Under the pieces are notes generated by a model, which was not told where the DNA came from, did no database searches, and saw only the letters and a list, made by a program, of their open reading frames with translations. Both the position numbers and the translations under genes were made by a program. Shown here piece by piece: positions 7,816 to 17,866 of a DNA stretch of 64,000 nucleotides; the stretch's first letter is position 1; every line of letters starts with the position of its first letter. Source of the stretch: Microbacterium radiodurans (lineage in GTDB: Bacteria; Actinomycetota; Actinomycetes; Actinomycetales; Microbacteriaceae); NCBI RefSeq assembly GCF_008710705.1, contig NZ_VYRZ01000001.1, positions 620,001 to 684,000 of the forward strand, read 5' to 3'.

Positions 7816-10341
7816 ATGTTCGAGAGATTCACTGATCGTGCCCGTCGCGTGGTCGTGCTCGCCCAAGAAGAGGCGAAGATGCTGAACCACAACTACATCG
7901 GGACCGAGCACATCCTCCTCGGCCTCATCCACGAGGGCGAGGGTGTCGCCGCGAAGGCCCTCGAGAGCCTCGGCATCTCGCTCGACGCCGTGCGCGAGCA
8001 GGTGCAGGACATCATCGGCCAGGGGCAGCAGCAGCCGACGGGTCACATCCCGTTCACGCCGCGTGCGAAGAAGGTCCTCGAGCTGTCGCTGCGCGAAGCG
8101 CTCCAGCTCGGCCACAACTACATCGGAACCGAGCACATCCTCCTCGGCCTCATCCGTGAGGGCGAGGGAGTCGCGGCTCAGGTGCTCGTCAAGCTCGGCG
8201 CCGACCTGAACAAGGTCCGCCAGCAGGTCATCCAGCTGCTCAGCGGCTACCAGGGCAAGGAGCCCGCCGGCGCGACCGTCGGTGCGGGCGAGCAGGCACA
8301 GGCGCCGCAGGGCGGCTCGGCCGTGCTCGACCAGTTCGGGCGCAACCTCACGCAGGCCGCGCGCGACAACAAGCTCGACCCCGTGATCGGCCGGGAGAAG
8401 GAGATCGAGCGGGTCATGCAGATCCTCTCGCGTCGCTCCAAGAACAACCCCGTGCTGATCGGCGAGCCCGGCGTCGGCAAGACCGCCGTCGTCGAGGGCC
8501 TCGCCCAGGCCATCGTCAAGGGCGACGTGCCCGAGACGCTCAAGGACAAGCAGGTCTACTCGCTCGACCTCGGCTCGCTCATCGCCGGTTCCCGCTACCG
8601 CGGTGACTTCGAAGAGCGTCTGAAGAAGGTCACGAAGGAGATCCGCACCCGCGGCGACATCATCGTCTTCATCGACGAGATCCACTCGCTCGTCGGTGCC
8701 GGTGCCGCCGAAGGCGCGATCGACGCCGCCTCGATCCTCAAGCCGCTGCTCGCCCGCGGCGAGCTCCAGACGATCGGCGCCACGACGCTCGACGAGTACC
8801 GCAAGCACTTCGAGAAGGATGCCGCGCTCGAGCGCCGGTTCCAGCCGATCCAGGTCGGCGAGCCCAGCATCCCTCACGCGATCAACATCCTGAAGGGCCT
8901 GCGCGACCGCTACGAGGCGCACCACAAGGTGCAGATCACCGACGGCGCCCTCGTCGCCGCGGCGAACCTCGCCGACCGCTACGTCAGCGACCGCTTCCTG
9001 CCCGACAAGGCCATCGACCTGATCGACGAGGCCGGCGCGCGCCTGCGCCTGTCGATCCTGTCGTCGCCCCCCGAGCTGCGGGAGTTCGACGAGAAGATCG
9101 CGAAGGTCCGCGAGGACAAGGAGCGCGCGAGCGAGGAGCAGGACTTCGAGAAGGCCGCGTCGCTGCGCGACGAGGAGAAGTCTCTCCTCGCCGAGCGGCT
9201 GCGTCTCGAGAAGCAGTGGCGTTCGGGCGACGTCGCGACCCACGCGGTCGTCGACGAGGGTCTGATCGCCGAGGTTCTCGCGCAGGCCACCGGTATCCCG
9301 GTGTTCAAGCTGACCGAGGAGGAGACCAGCCGTCTCGTCTTCATGGAGAAGGCCCTGCACCAGCGGGTCGTCGGACAGGAAGAGGCGATCGCCGCGCTCT
9401 CGCGCACGATCCGTCGTCAGCGTGCCGGTCTGAAGGACCCCAAGCGCCCCTCGGGCTCGTTCATCTTCGCGGGCCCGACCGGTGTCGGAAAGACCGAGCT
9501 CGCCAAAGCGCTCGCCGAGTTCCTCTTCGACGATGAGGGCGCGCTGATCTCGCTCGACATGTCGGAGTTCGGCGAGAAGCACACGGTTTCGCGTCTGTTC
9601 GGTGCCCCTCCCGGATTCGTCGGGTTCGAAGAGGGCGGCCAGCTCACCGAGAAGGTGCGTCGCAAGCCGTTCTCGGTCGTGCTCTTCGACGAGATCGAGA
9701 AGGCCCACCCCGACATCTTCAACTCGCTGCTGCAGATCCTCGAAGAGGGACGTCTGACCGATGGTCAGGGCCGCGTCATCGACTTCAAGAACACCGTGAT
9801 CATCATGACGACGAACCTCGGTTCGTCGGCGATCGCCGGCGGACCCGTGGGCTTCCAGGTCGAGGGCAACGCGCAGACGAGCTACGAGCGGATGAAGGGC
9901 AAGGTCGACGAGGAGCTCAAGCGCCACTTCAAGCCCGAGTTCCTCAACCGCGTCGACGACGTCATCGTCTTCCCGCAGCTGAACAAGACCGAGCTCCGTC
10001 AGATCGTGGGCCTGTTCACGAAGCGGCTGAGCGACCGTCTCCTCGACCGCGACATGACGGTCGAGCTGTCCGACGCCGCGAAGGACCGCCTCATCGAGAT
10101 CGGGTTCGACCCGACGCTCGGCGCTCGGCCGCTGCGCCGTGCGATGCAGCGCGAGGTCGAGGACCAGCTCAGCGAGAAGATCCTGCACGGCGAGCTCAAC
10201 CCGGGCGACCACGTGAAGGTCGACGCCGAGGGCGGTCGGTTCGTCTTCGAGACCGCACCTCGCGAGGGCAAGGTCTCGGTCGGCGTCGGAGCCGCGGGCG
10301 AGATCGCCGCGACCCCCGACATCGCCGCGTCGGGCGACTGA
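7816..10341 (+). CDS. clpC: ATP-dependent Clp protease ATPase subunit ClpC
   Basis: An 841-residue Hsp100 unfoldase that feeds proteins to ClpP. The N-terminal domain has two Clp-N repeats ([12 protein letters not shown] near residues 29 and 105). The first AAA domain has Walker A GEPGVGKT (about residue 216); a UVR-type coil follows ([15 protein letters not shown]); the second AAA domain has GPTGVGKT (about residue 553). Full-length for the family. ATG is preceded by GAAGGAGG at ideal spacing. It is divergent from the DUF2975 operon, and a strong hairpin follows the gene. A TACTCT box at 7766-7771 could be its -10; I see no clear ClgR site. Confidence 0.97.
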   Translation: MFERFTDRARRVVVLAQEEAKMLNHNYIGTEHILLGLIHEGEGVAAKALESLGISLDAVREQVQDIIGQGQQQPTGHIPFTPRAKKVLELSLREALQLGHNYIGTEHILLGLIREGEGVAAQVLVKLGADLNKVRQQVIQLLSGYQGKEPAGATVGAGEQAQAPQGGSAVLDQFGRNLTQAARDNKLDPVIGREKEIERVMQILSRRSKNNPVLIGEPGVGKTAVVEGLAQAIVKGDVPETLKDKQVYSLDLGSLIAGSRYRGDFEERLKKVTKEIRTRGDIIVFIDEIHSLVGAGAAEGAIDAASILKPLLARGELQTIGATTLDEYRKHFEKDAALERRFQPIQVGEPSIPHAINILKGLRDRYEAHHKVQITDGALVAAANLADRYVSDRFLPDKAIDLIDEAGARLRLSILSSPPELREFDEKIAKVREDKERASEEQDFEKAASLRDEEKSLLAERLRLEKQWRSGDVATHAVVDEGLIAEVLAQATGIPVFKLTEEETSRLVFMEKALHQRVVGQEEAIAALSRTIRRQRAGLKDPKRPSGSFIFAGPTGVGKTELAKALAEFLFDDEGALISLDMSEFGEKHTVSRLFGAPPGFVGFEEGGQLTEKVRRKPFSVVLFDEIEKAHPDIFNSLLQILEEGRLTDGQGRVIDFKNTVIIMTTNLGSSAIAGGPVGFQVEGNAQTSYERMKGKVDEELKRHFKPEFLNRVDDVIVFPQLNKTELRQIVGLFTKRLSDRLLDRDMTVELSDAAKDRLIEIGFDPTLGARPLRRAMQREVEDQLSEKILHGELNPGDHVKVDAEGGRFVFETAPREGKVSVGVGAAGEIAATPDIAASGD

Positions 10342-10367
10342 CCCGGGCCGCGCGAGCGCGGGTTCAC

Positions 10368-10403
10368 ACGAAGGGGCGGATGCTGCGGCATCCGCCCCTT
10401 CGT
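10368..10403 (+). terminator. clpC terminator
   Basis: Perfect 16-bp inverted repeat (ACGAAGGGGCGGATGC and its complement) around the tetraloop TGCG, 26 nt after the clpC stop. One of the clearest terminators in the window, though without a long T-run. Confidence 0.85.
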
Positions 10404-10443
10404 CGTCCTCCGCGCCTCGCGTGCCGCCGCTCCGCGCGTGCCG

Positions 10444-10519
10444 GGATGCAAGGGTTCGTCGACGACACCCCGGGGCCGGCCGCTCCGCGGCGGCGTGTCG
10501 GCCGCGATCCCTTGCATCC
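10444..10519. repeat. 76-bp palindromic repeat, copy 1
   Basis: Ends in GGATGCAAGGG and CCCTTGCATCC, the same outer arms and exactly the same 76-bp length as the copies at 36479, 36621 and 50692. It lies between convergent clpC and transglutaminase genes, after the clpC terminator. Confidence 0.9.
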
Positions 10520-10553
10520 GCGCACGACTGGGGGCGGGATGCGGGGCACCCGA

Positions 10554-11438
10554 TCAGGGGGCGAGCGGGGCCACGTCGACCGAGACGCGCAGGGTCGAGG
10601 TCTTCGCCTCGGTGAAGATGATGCCCTTGACGGGGGAGACGTCGCCGTAGTCCCGACCCCACGCGACGGTGATGTAGCGGTCATTCGCCCACTGGTCGTT
10701 GGTCGGATCGATCGCGAGCCACTCGTCGGTGCCCGGCAGCCACACGGCCAGCCAGGCGTGCGAGGCGTCCGCGCCGAACACCCGCTCCTTGCCCGGCGGC
10801 GGCTGCGTCGCGAGGTAACCCGAGACGTAACGGGCTGCCACGCCGTGCGAGCGCAGGCAGGCGAGGGCGACGTGCGCGAAGTCCTGGCAGACTCCGGCGC
10901 GCTTCTCGAGAGCATCGCCGACCGTGCTGGTGACCGTCGTCGCGGTGCTGTCGTAGTCGAAGTCGGTGTAGATCCGGCGCATGAGGTCGGTCGCCGCCTC
11001 GCCGATCGGGCGGCCCGGCTGCAGCGAGACGGCGCCGTAGGCGGCTGTCGCGTCGGACTGCGCGACACGGGGCGAGGGCAGCGCGAACTCCGCGGCCCGC
11101 CACGCGTGATCGAGCTCGGGATGCCGCAGCGGCCGCGCGAGCTCCCAGGGCTGCGCGAGGGCGGCATCGTCGTAGGCCGGCGCGGTGACGGCGACCTCGC
11201 TCGAGGACTCGATCGACAGCGCCTCGTGCGGATCGGTCACGTGGAAGTAGGTCGACCAGTTGCCGAAGTAGTCGGTCTCGCGCCGCAGGTCGCCCGGATC
11301 GGGCGAGAGCGTGACGGCCGCGTCGCGCACGCTCTGCCACGCGAGCTCGCGCGGTGTCAGGTGGAACTGCCCGACGCTGTCGTCGACCGGCGCACTGTAG
11401 GTGTAGGCGGTGCGGTGCCAGACCCGGTACTGCTTCAC
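10554..11438 (-). CDS. Bacterial transglutaminase-like protein
   Basis: A 294-residue cytoplasmic cysteine-protease-fold protein. The N-terminal bacterial transglutaminase domain begins YRVWHRTAYTYSAPV; the core has the triad Cys (GVCQDF, residue 184), His (ASHAWLAVWLP) and Asp (IDPTN). Families of this type act as proteases, amidases or crosslinkers; the substrate is unknown. The GTG start overlaps the stop of the ATP-grasp/alpha-E gene (GTGA), so translation is coupled. The pairing of this enzyme with DUF404/DUF407 and alpha-E modules is conserved in many bacteria and has been predicted to make or cut a peptide. Confidence 0.9.
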   Translation of the reverse strand: MKQYRVWHRTAYTYSAPVDDSVGQFHLTPRELAWQSVRDAAVTLSPDPGDLRRETDYFGNWSTYFHVTDPHEALSIESSSEVAVTAPAYDDAALAQPWELARPLRHPELDHAWRAAEFALPSPRVAQSDATAAYGAVSLQPGRPIGEAATDLMRRIYTDFDYDSTATTVTSTVGDALEKRAGVCQDFAHVALACLRSHGVAARYVSGYLATQPPPGKERVFGADASHAWLAVWLPGTDEWLAIDPTNDQWANDRYITVAWGRDYGDVSPVKGIIFTEAKTSTLRVSVDVAPLAP

Positions 11439-13999
11439 GCGCGGACCTCCATGAGCTCTTCGATGAGAGCGAGCGACGACAGCGCGACGGGCGGCGGACC
11501 GCTCTCGAAGTGCAGGTCGCCGATGGCGTCGCCGAGCTGCTCGAGCTGGGCGGTGAGCTCGGCCAGCAGATCGGCGAGAGCGGTGCGGATGCCGTCGGGC
11601 GCGGCCACGAGGTCCGCGGCGTCGACCCCTGCGACGAAAGCCTCGACGTCCTCGACGAGCCGCTCCGGCCGCGTCGAGCCCGTGGAGGCGGGGGCCGCGG
11701 CGAGGTGCGTCCGCAGCTCGGCGAGCGCGAAGGCGACCGAGCGGGGATTGTCGGGGTCGCGAAGCAGCAGGTCGAGCACGTCGGCGGGACGCACGGCTCC
11801 GCGGTACCGGCGCCGATGGGTCACGATGCTCTCCGAGGCCGACAGCAGACCTTCGAGAACCGACCGCTCGGTGCGCGCGTCGCGTCGCTCGATCGCCGTC
11901 TGCAGCAGGAACGTCACCTGCAGCGCCCGCTCGAGGAAGCGGCCGGCCTCGATGAGGTGCCACGCGGCATCCCGCATCATGTTCGCCGTCACGCCCTGGA
12001 GTGACAGGATGACGGTGAGCATCCGCCCCGCCGACTCCGCGGTGCGGTGGGAGTGAGGCGATGCGCGCAGCGCCCGCGACGCCCGCTCGATGCCGGCGAA
12101 CACGCGCCAGGTGTCTCCGGAGAGCTGGTCGCGCACCCCCTCGAGCGCATCCCGCATCCGGGCCAGGGCGTGAGCCGTCGATCCGGTGCGCGAGGGATCG
12201 AGCAGGAGAGAGCGGAAGTCCGCGTCGGCATCGTCGGACCGGGCTGCGGAGGCGGCGGGCACCGGGGTCGGGGCGGGCCCGGCGAGACGGTGGATGGCCT
12301 CGCGCAGCGCGCGGGCGCTCGTCTGCGGTGCCCGTCCCGCGCCGGCGAGGTCGATCTGCTGCTGCGCGGTGATGACCAGGCGCAGCAGGTCTTCGGCGCG
12401 CTCGGCGTAGCGGCCCGACCAGAACATGTCGGCGAGGGCGCGCGGGGCGACGCTCGGGTTGCTGCGGCCGCCCGGGAGAGGAGCGATCTCGGTGAGACCC
12501 TGATCGGGGTCGGTCTCGGCGGCCTTGAGCACCCAGACGTCCTTCGTCGTCGGCGCGGATCCGGCGTCGGCGCGGACCGTGGCGAGCCCGCCGAGCAGCG
12601 GCCGGTAGACCGAGCCGTGCCGCAGCGTGAAGGCGCGGAGCACGAGCGACTGCGCCGCCGCTCCCGCCCCGGCCCACACGGGCGCCTGCGAGAGCGGCAG
12701 TCGCTCCTGCCCGACGAACCGGTGCGGCGCGGCGGCGATGCGGGCCGCCAGCGCCTCGGGGCTCATTCCCGCCACATCATGGCGCGAGCCGTCGATCGTC
12801 TGCACCACGAGAGCGGGGTCGCCGGAGCGCAGGCGATCCAGCACGACCTCCCGACCCGTGTCGTCGCCGCACCACCACGTCGGCACGGCCGTCAGGCGCA
12901 GCTGCTCGCCGAGGAGCGCCTCGGACGCCGCTGGAAGGAACGGCAGCAGCCCGGGGTTCTCGAGCACCCCGGCGCCCAGCCCGTTCACGAGGCGCACGGT
13001 GCCGCGGCGGACGGCCTCGGCGAGACCGGCGACGCCGAGGCGGGAGTCCGGGCGCAGCTCGAGCGGATCGCACCATTCGGCGTCGACGCGGCGCAGGATG
13101 ACGTCGACCTGCTCGGTCGGTTCGCGACGCGGCCACCCGACGGGCTTCAGCCACACCCGCCCGCGGCGCACGACGAGGTCGCTGCCCTGCACGAGCGGCA
13201 GACCGAGACCGCGGGCCAGGAACGCCTGGTCGAAGGCCGTCTCGGAGTGGGGGCCCGGGGTCAGGACGACGACGCGGGGTTCGTCGACGCCCGCCGGGGC
13301 GGAGGCGGCGAGCGTCGCGTGCAGCGCGGAGAAGTACGGCTCCATGCGGTGCGGGTCGCTCTGCTGGTAGAGGTCCGGGAGCACCTGCGAGAGCACCCGC
13401 CGGTTCTCCATGGCGTAGCCGAGACCCGACGGCGCCTGCACGCGGTCGGCGAGCACGCGCCATTCGCCGTCGGCGTCCCGGCCGAGATCGGTGGCCGACA
13501 GGAGCAGTGGATGCCGGTCGCCACTGTCACCACCGTCGCCGCGGGCGACCGGCCGGACGAATCCGGCGTGGCCGAGCACGACGGCTGCCGGCACCACGCC
13601 CGACGCCAGCAGCGTCTGCGATCCGTAGAGATCGGCGAGGACGGCCCCGAGGAGTTCGGCGCGCTGCGCGAGCCCGGCCTCCAGGCGCGCCCAGCTCGCC
13701 GCGTCGACCACGAGCGGCATGGGGTCGAGCTGCCACGGCTGCGCCCCGGTGTCGGGGCGGACGTACGTGACGCCGTCGTCCGCGAGGAATCGGGTGATCT
13801 CGCCCTCGACGCGCCCGAGCTCGGCCGGGGTCAGGGCGAGGGCGAGTCCGGCGAGGGACTGCCAGGCGGGACGGAGCCCGCCGTCGCGGTCGACGACCTC
13901 GTCGTAGCGAGCGGTCGCGTTCCCCACCCCGGCGCCGGGCACCTCGAGGGGCAGCGTCGGCTGGGACACTGCGGCGGCGTAGTCGCGGAGCACGCTCAC
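11435..13999 (-). CDS. Circularly permuted ATP-grasp fused to alpha-E
   Basis: An 854-residue fusion. The N-terminal about 520 residues are the circularly permuted ATP-grasp unit (formerly DUF404/DUF407), with family stretches such as YAMENRRVLSQVLP, VVLTPGPHSETAFD and LVNGLGAGVLENPGL. The C-terminal about 310 residues form the all-helical alpha-E domain (DUF403), starting at MFWSGRYAERAEDLLRL. Many bacteria encode these as two proteins. The GTG is preceded by AGGAG seven nt upstream. The ATP-grasp fold implies an ATP-dependent ligase, probably forming an amide bond; the product is unknown. It forms an operon with the transglutaminase behind it. Confidence 0.9.
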   Translation of the reverse strand: MSVLRDYAAAVSQPTLPLEVPGAGVGNATARYDEVVDRDGGLRPAWQSLAGLALALTPAELGRVEGEITRFLADDGVTYVRPDTGAQPWQLDPMPLVVDAASWARLEAGLAQRAELLGAVLADLYGSQTLLASGVVPAAVVLGHAGFVRPVARGDGGDSGDRHPLLLSATDLGRDADGEWRVLADRVQAPSGLGYAMENRRVLSQVLPDLYQQSDPHRMEPYFSALHATLAASAPAGVDEPRVVVLTPGPHSETAFDQAFLARGLGLPLVQGSDLVVRRGRVWLKPVGWPRREPTEQVDVILRRVDAEWCDPLELRPDSRLGVAGLAEAVRRGTVRLVNGLGAGVLENPGLLPFLPAASEALLGEQLRLTAVPTWWCGDDTGREVVLDRLRSGDPALVVQTIDGSRHDVAGMSPEALAARIAAAPHRFVGQERLPLSQAPVWAGAGAAAQSLVLRAFTLRHGSVYRPLLGGLATVRADAGSAPTTKDVWVLKAAETDPDQGLTEIAPLPGGRSNPSVAPRALADMFWSGRYAERAEDLLRLVITAQQQIDLAGAGRAPQTSARALREAIHRLAGPAPTPVPAASAARSDDADADFRSLLLDPSRTGSTAHALARMRDALEGVRDQLSGDTWRVFAGIERASRALRASPHSHRTAESAGRMLTVILSLQGVTANMMRDAAWHLIEAGRFLERALQVTFLLQTAIERRDARTERSVLEGLLSASESIVTHRRRYRGAVRPADVLDLLLRDPDNPRSVAFALAELRTHLAAAPASTGSTRPERLVEDVEAFVAGVDAADLVAAPDGIRTALADLLAELTAQLEQLGDAIGDLHFESGPPPVALSSLALIEELMEVRA

Positions 14000-14056
14000 G
14001 TCGGCACTCCTGGGCGGGACGGATCTCGGGTCGGATGCCACACTACCGGCGCGCAC

Positions 14057-14062
14057 TATCGT
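14057..14062 (+). promoter_or_regulatory. TATCGT -10 box, leaderless type
   Basis: TATCGT ends 6 nt before the GTG of the acetyltransferase gene. Confidence 0.6.
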
Positions 14063-14068
14063 TGAGGC

Positions 14069-14584
14069 GTGACCTCCGACTCGCCCGCCTTCCTCGTGCG
14101 TCCCGCGCGCGCGAGCGATGTCCGCGGCATCCGCGCCATGCTCGAGCCATGGGTGCAGCGCCGCATCCTGCTGGGCAAGGACCTCGTCGTGCTGTTCGAG
14201 TCCGTGCAGGAGTTCGTCGTCGCCGAGGCGGATGGCGAGCTCGTCGGATGCGGCGCCCTCCACGTCATGTGGGAGGACCTGGGCGAGGTGCGCACCCTCA
14301 TCGTCGTCGACGAGTGGCTGCATCGCGGTGTCGGCGGCGCGATCGTCGAGCGTCTCGAGGAGGGTGCCCGCGAGCTGGGCCTCTCGCGCCTGTTCTGTCT
14401 GACCTTCGAGGTCGACTTCTTCGCTCGGCGGGGTTTCGAGACCATCGGCGAGCAGGTCGTCGACGCCGACGTCTACTCGCAGCTGCTGCGGAGCCCCGAC
14501 GAGGGCATCGCGGAGTTCCTCGACCTCGCGCACGTCAAGCCGAACACGCTCGGCAACACGCGCATGCTCAAGCACCTGGGCTGA
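14069..14584 (+). CDS. argA: Amino-acid N-acetyltransferase (short ArgA type)
   Basis: A 171-residue single-domain GNAT enzyme resembling the short mycobacterial N-acetylglutamate synthase, which makes N-acetylglutamate for arginine synthesis. Visible GNAT parts are VRPARASDVRGIRAM at the start, the acetyl-CoA loop HRGVGGAIV and the conserved ending FEVDFFARRGFETI. The amino-acid kinase domain of classical ArgA is absent. GTG start directly behind a TATCGT box suggests a leaderless mRNA. No arginine genes are nearby, so specificity rests on sequence resemblance alone. Confidence 0.82.
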   Translation: MTSDSPAFLVRPARASDVRGIRAMLEPWVQRRILLGKDLVVLFESVQEFVVAEADGELVGCGALHVMWEDLGEVRTLIVVDEWLHRGVGGAIVERLEEGARELGLSRLFCLTFEVDFFARRGFETIGEQVVDADVYSQLLRSPDEGIAEFLDLAHVKPNTLGNTRMLKHLG

Positions 14585-14610
14585 ATCGGGCGCGTCCTCG
14601 CAGGACGAGC

Positions 14611-15204
14611 TCAGGCGGGTGGCAGGCGCAGGGTTCCCGGGGTCTCGCCGACGGTCAGGTCGTCGACCACGCGGAGCGAGCGCGCGAGGTGATCGAGCTC
14701 GTCGAGCGCCGTGCCGACGCGCTCGCGGTCGCCGAAGACCGCGGTCAGCGTCACGAGGTGGGTGCCCGTGTCCCACGTGTACGACACGAACGGCGGGGTG
14801 CGCGCGTCGGGCGGAAGCGTCATGACGAGCTTCTCGCCGGCTCCGAGATAGGGCGAGCGGAAGTCCTCGGTGTCGTCGTACTCCATCGGCATCATCGCCC
14901 GCGCCGTTCGCAGCTGCGACGTGAGCTCCTGCATCTGCGCGAGCACGACGACGACCTCGGGGTCGGTCTTCCACATCCAGGCGCGGACGCGGCCGCCGGC
15001 GCGTCGCATGAGCGCGGGCACCGCCTGGCTGGCGGCCCACGCGGCGAAGCGGCCGCCGGGGCGCGGTGCGGCGCCCATCGCCGTGTTCGCCTGACTCAGC
15101 AGCATCCCGATCGCGCGCTTGCGGGCGCGGCGGCCGGAGAAGCCGAAGGATTCGGTGACCGGGACCCAGCGGGCGGGGTCGGCGTCGGCGTCGAGTCGTG
15201 CCAT
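14611..15204 (-). CDS. Conserved hypothetical protein
   Basis: A 197-residue protein I do not recognise. The N-terminal third is basic (GRRARKRAIG, then RRAGGRVRAWMWK), with weak hydrophobic patches; the rest looks like an alpha/beta domain with YDDTEDFRSPYLGAGE and SYTWDTGTHLVTLTAVFGD. No catalytic motif is evident. The ATG follows a TAGGCT box by 6 nt (leaderless type). It converges on the acetyltransferase gene with a 26-nt gap holding a small hairpin (14593-14607) and is divergent from the glycosyltransferase genes. Confidence 0.7.
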   Translation of the reverse strand: MARLDADADPARWVPVTESFGFSGRRARKRAIGMLLSQANTAMGAAPRPGGRFAAWAASQAVPALMRRAGGRVRAWMWKTDPEVVVVLAQMQELTSQLRTARAMMPMEYDDTEDFRSPYLGAGEKLVMTLPPDARTPPFVSYTWDTGTHLVTLTAVFGDRERVGTALDELDHLARSLRVVDDLTVGETPGTLRLPPA

Positions 15205-15210
15205 GGCCCC

Positions 15211-15216
15211 AGCCTA
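15211..15216 (-). promoter_or_regulatory. TAGGCT -10 box, leaderless type
   Basis: On the minus strand, TAGGCT ends 6 nt before the ATG at 15204; the spacer GGGGCC is identical to that before the HAD gene at 40268. Confidence 0.65.
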
Positions 15217-15363
15217 GGGATGCCGCCTGGACAACAGCCCGCCGCGGCGGAATCGCGGAACGGGGTGTGGCTCCGAGGGGCGCTCGGCCCGCTCGGGTAA
15301 GCTCGGGGCGCCGTCGCGGCCACAGCCGCCGGCGCACCGCCGCACAGATTGGCCCTAACCCCC

Positions 15364-16578
15364 GTGACCGAATCCGCGACGACTCCGAGCGCATCCCGCG
15401 ACACCTCGCGCCGCCCGCTGCGCATCGTGATGGGAGCCGACACGTTCGCTCCCGACGTCAACGGAGCCGCCCGTTTCGCCGAGCGGCTCTCGGCGGGACT
15501 CGCCGCGCGCGGTCACGAGGTGCACGTCGTCACCCCGAGCGTCACCCATTCGCAGTCGGGGGTGTTCACCGAGAACATCGAGGGCGCCGATCTGACGATC
15601 CACCGGTTGCCGGGATGGCGCTGGTACCCCCACGACTGGCTCCGCTTCGTCCTGCCGTGGCGCTCGAAGCACTACGCCCGCCGGGTGCTCGACTCGGTGA
15701 AGCCCGACGTCGTCCACAGCCAGTCGCACATCGTCATCGGCCGCGGTCTCACCCGCGAGGCGGTCAAGCGCGGCATCCCGGTCGTCGCGACGAACCACGT
15801 CATGGCCGAGAACGTCATCGACTTCACGACGCTGCCGCCCATCATCGACAAGCCGCTCATCAAGCTCTGCTGGGACGACGCCAAGCGCACCTTCGACATG
15901 TCGCGTGCGGTAACCACCCCCACGCGCAAGGCGGCGGAATTCCTCGAGAACACGATCGACATCACGGGCGTCATCCCGATCAGCTGCGGCATCGACAAGC
16001 GCAACTACACCCCGGACCTCTCGCCGCGGGAGCACCGTCGCATCCTGTTCGTCGGTCGCCTCACGACCGAGAAGCACGTCGAGGTCACCCTCCAGGCCGT
16101 CGCGAAGCTGGCCCCCGAACTCGACGTGCACTTCGACATCGTCGGCGGCGGCGACCAGCGCCGGAACCTCGAGCAGGCCGCGCAGCAGCTCGGCATCACC
16201 GAGCGCGTGACCTTCCACGGCCGCACCGACGAGGCCGAGCTGCGGGCCGCGTACACGCGCGCCGACGTCTTCTCGATCGCCTCCATCGCCGAACTGCAGT
16301 CCATCGCGACGATGGAGGCCATGGCCTCGGGGCTCCCGATCGTCGCTGCGGATGCCGTCGCCCTCCCGCACCTCGTGCAGTCGGGTGTGAACGGCTACCT
16401 GTTCGAGCCCGGCAACGCCGACGATCTCGCCGACAAGCTGCGACGGGTGCTGACCGCCGGCCCGGAGGAGTACCTCCGGATGCAGCAGGCCTCCCTCGAC
16501 GGCGTCGAGATCCACGACATCGAGCGCACCCTCGACACGTTCGAGAAGCTCTACCGCGGCGAGCCGCTCGACGCCTGA
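15364..16578 (+). CDS. Glycosyltransferase family 4 (mannosyltransferase-like)
   Basis: A GT-B fold sugar transferase of about 404 residues. The acceptor-binding half starts MGADTFAPDVNGAARF, with a Gly-rich loop and VVTPSVTHS. The donor half has the GT4 pieces FVGRLTTEKHVEVTLQAV, ADVFSIASIAELQS and MEAMASGLPIVAADA, holding the E-x7-E type element. It resembles actinobacterial GDP-mannose-dependent enzymes that build phosphatidyl-inositol or diacylglycerol glycolipids, but donor and acceptor are inferred. GTG at 15364 is chosen; a start 15 nt upstream exists. A TAAGCT box at 15298-15303 would give a leader of about 55 nt. The second GT4 gene begins 2 nt after the stop. Confidence 0.85.
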   Translation: MTESATTPSASRDTSRRPLRIVMGADTFAPDVNGAARFAERLSAGLAARGHEVHVVTPSVTHSQSGVFTENIEGADLTIHRLPGWRWYPHDWLRFVLPWRSKHYARRVLDSVKPDVVHSQSHIVIGRGLTREAVKRGIPVVATNHVMAENVIDFTTLPPIIDKPLIKLCWDDAKRTFDMSRAVTTPTRKAAEFLENTIDITGVIPISCGIDKRNYTPDLSPREHRRILFVGRLTTEKHVEVTLQAVAKLAPELDVHFDIVGGGDQRRNLEQAAQQLGITERVTFHGRTDEAELRAAYTRADVFSIASIAELQSIATMEAMASGLPIVAADAVALPHLVQSGVNGYLFEPGNADDLADKLRRVLTAGPEEYLRMQQASLDGVEIHDIERTLDTFEKLYRGEPLDA

Positions 16579-16580
16579 CG

Positions 16581-17687
16581 ATGCGCCTCTTCTTCGACGC
16601 GCGCTACATCCGCACCGACTTCCACGACGGCATCAGCCGTTTCTCGCACGAGCTCGCGCACGCGGTCTTCGCTGCGGCGCCGGCCGAGGACGTCGAGGTC
16701 ACCTTCGTCGTGCACGATCCCGCGCAGGTCGCGTTCCTCCCGGAGGGCGCGCCGCACGTCTCGCTCCACGCGCCGACGTCGGTGCTCGAGCCGCTGGCCG
16801 CCCTCCGCCTCAACCGTCATCGGCCCGACGTCGTCTACTCGCCGATGCAGACGATCGGCGCGCTCGGCCGGCGCTTCGGCCTGATCCTGACGCTCCACGA
16901 CACGATCTACTACCGTCACCGCACGCCCCCGCGCGACCTGCCGTGGTTCGTGCGGCTGGGGTGGCGGCTGTTCCACCTCACCTACGCGCCGCAGCGTGCG
17001 ACCCTGAACGCCGCCGACGTCGTCGCGACCGTGAGCGAGACGAGCAAGCGGCAGTTCGCGGCCGTGAAGCTGACCAAGCGCGAGGTCGTCGTGCTGCCGA
17101 ACGCGCCGCAGCGGCTCGCCGACCTCGCGCCGGCGGGCGCGATGCCGGGGGCGGCGGCGCCCCGCAACGTCGTCTACATGGGGTCGTTCATGCCCTACAA
17201 GAACGTCGACACGCTCGTGCGGGCGATGCAGTGGCTGCCGGGGCGCACGCTCCACCTGCTGAGCCGCATCTCCGGGACCCGACGCGCCGAGCTCGAGAAG
17301 CTGGCGCCGGCCGGCGCTCGGATCGTCTTCCACGGCGGGGTCACGGACGCCGAGTACGCGGCACTGCTGGCGGATGCCGGCGTGCTCGCGACGCTCAGCC
17401 TCGACGAGGGGTACGGTCTGCCGATCGCGGAGGCGCTCGAGCTGGGCGTGCCCGCCGTCGTCAGCGACATGGAGATCTTCCACGAGGTCGGCGGCGACGG
17501 CGCGCTGTACGTCCCGGCGCGCGACCCGCGGGCGTTCGCCGCCGCTGTCGAGTCGCTCGACGACGACGACGCGCGGGCTGCGCTCGTCGCGGCCGGTCGG
17601 GAGCACATCGCCCGGTTCACGTGGAGTGAATCCGCGTCACGGCTGCTCGCGGCATCCCGTCGCGCCCGCGCGATACGCGCCCGCTGA
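16581..17687 (+). CDS. Glycosyltransferase family 4
   Basis: A 368-residue GT-B enzyme starting 2 nt after the preceding glycosyltransferase, so the two form an operon and may act one after the other on the same glycolipid or polysaccharide. The start [20 protein letters not shown] is typical of GT4 proteins that bind the nucleotide sugar behind this loop; the C-terminal half has [15 protein letters not shown] and the donor-site segment [17 protein letters not shown]. Both substrates are unknown. Its last 71 bp overlap a convergent small gene on the other strand. Confidence 0.85.
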   Translation: MRLFFDARYIRTDFHDGISRFSHELAHAVFAAAPAEDVEVTFVVHDPAQVAFLPEGAPHVSLHAPTSVLEPLAALRLNRHRPDVVYSPMQTIGALGRRFGLILTLHDTIYYRHRTPPRDLPWFVRLGWRLFHLTYAPQRATLNAADVVATVSETSKRQFAAVKLTKREVVVLPNAPQRLADLAPAGAMPGAAAPRNVVYMGSFMPYKNVDTLVRAMQWLPGRTLHLLSRISGTRRAELEKLAPAGARIVFHGGVTDAEYAALLADAGVLATLSLDEGYGLPIAEALELGVPAVVSDMEIFHEVGGDGALYVPARDPRAFAAAVESLDDDDARAALVAAGREHIARFTWSESASRLLAASRRARAIRAR

Positions 17688-17859
17688 CTGCCGGAGCCGC
17701 TGCGGGGGCCGCCGCGGCGGTGACGTCGGTGGGCGGGAGAGCGCGGGCGGGATCGGTGGGGACGCGGCGGTAGCCGTCGCGGAGGACCAGCATGAGCGTG
17801 CCGACGACGCCCGCGGCCGCGAGCATCGCGAGGACGAGAAGAAGCAGTGTCGTTCCCAT
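17617..17859 (-). CDS. Small single-span membrane protein
   Basis: An 80-residue protein. Residues about 3-26 form one hydrophobic helix ([20 protein letters not shown]), followed by a polar, Ala/Pro-rich tail. A TAGCGT box 7 nt before the ATG is a good leaderless promoter, which supports a real gene. The 3' 71 bp overlap the end of the glycosyltransferase gene in antisense; the tail encoded there is low in complexity, so the natural end is less certain than the start. Function unknown. Divergent from the AraC-family gene, with overlapping promoter boxes. Confidence 0.55.
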   Translation of the reverse strand: MGTTLLLLVLAMLAAAGVVGTLMLVLRDGYRRVPTDPARALPPTDVTAAAAPAAAPAVSGRVSRGRDGMPRAAVTRIHST

Positions 17860-17866
17860 GGCAGGA

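Noticed and set aside
7765..10662. Long open frame (about 965 codons) on the minus strand across clpC
   Set aside because: It is the antisense shadow of a GC-rich, codon-biased gene; its translation is rich in Arg/Leu/Glu repeats without any domain, while the plus strand is clearly ClpC. Similar long shadows across cls, GH15 and purU were left out for the same reason.
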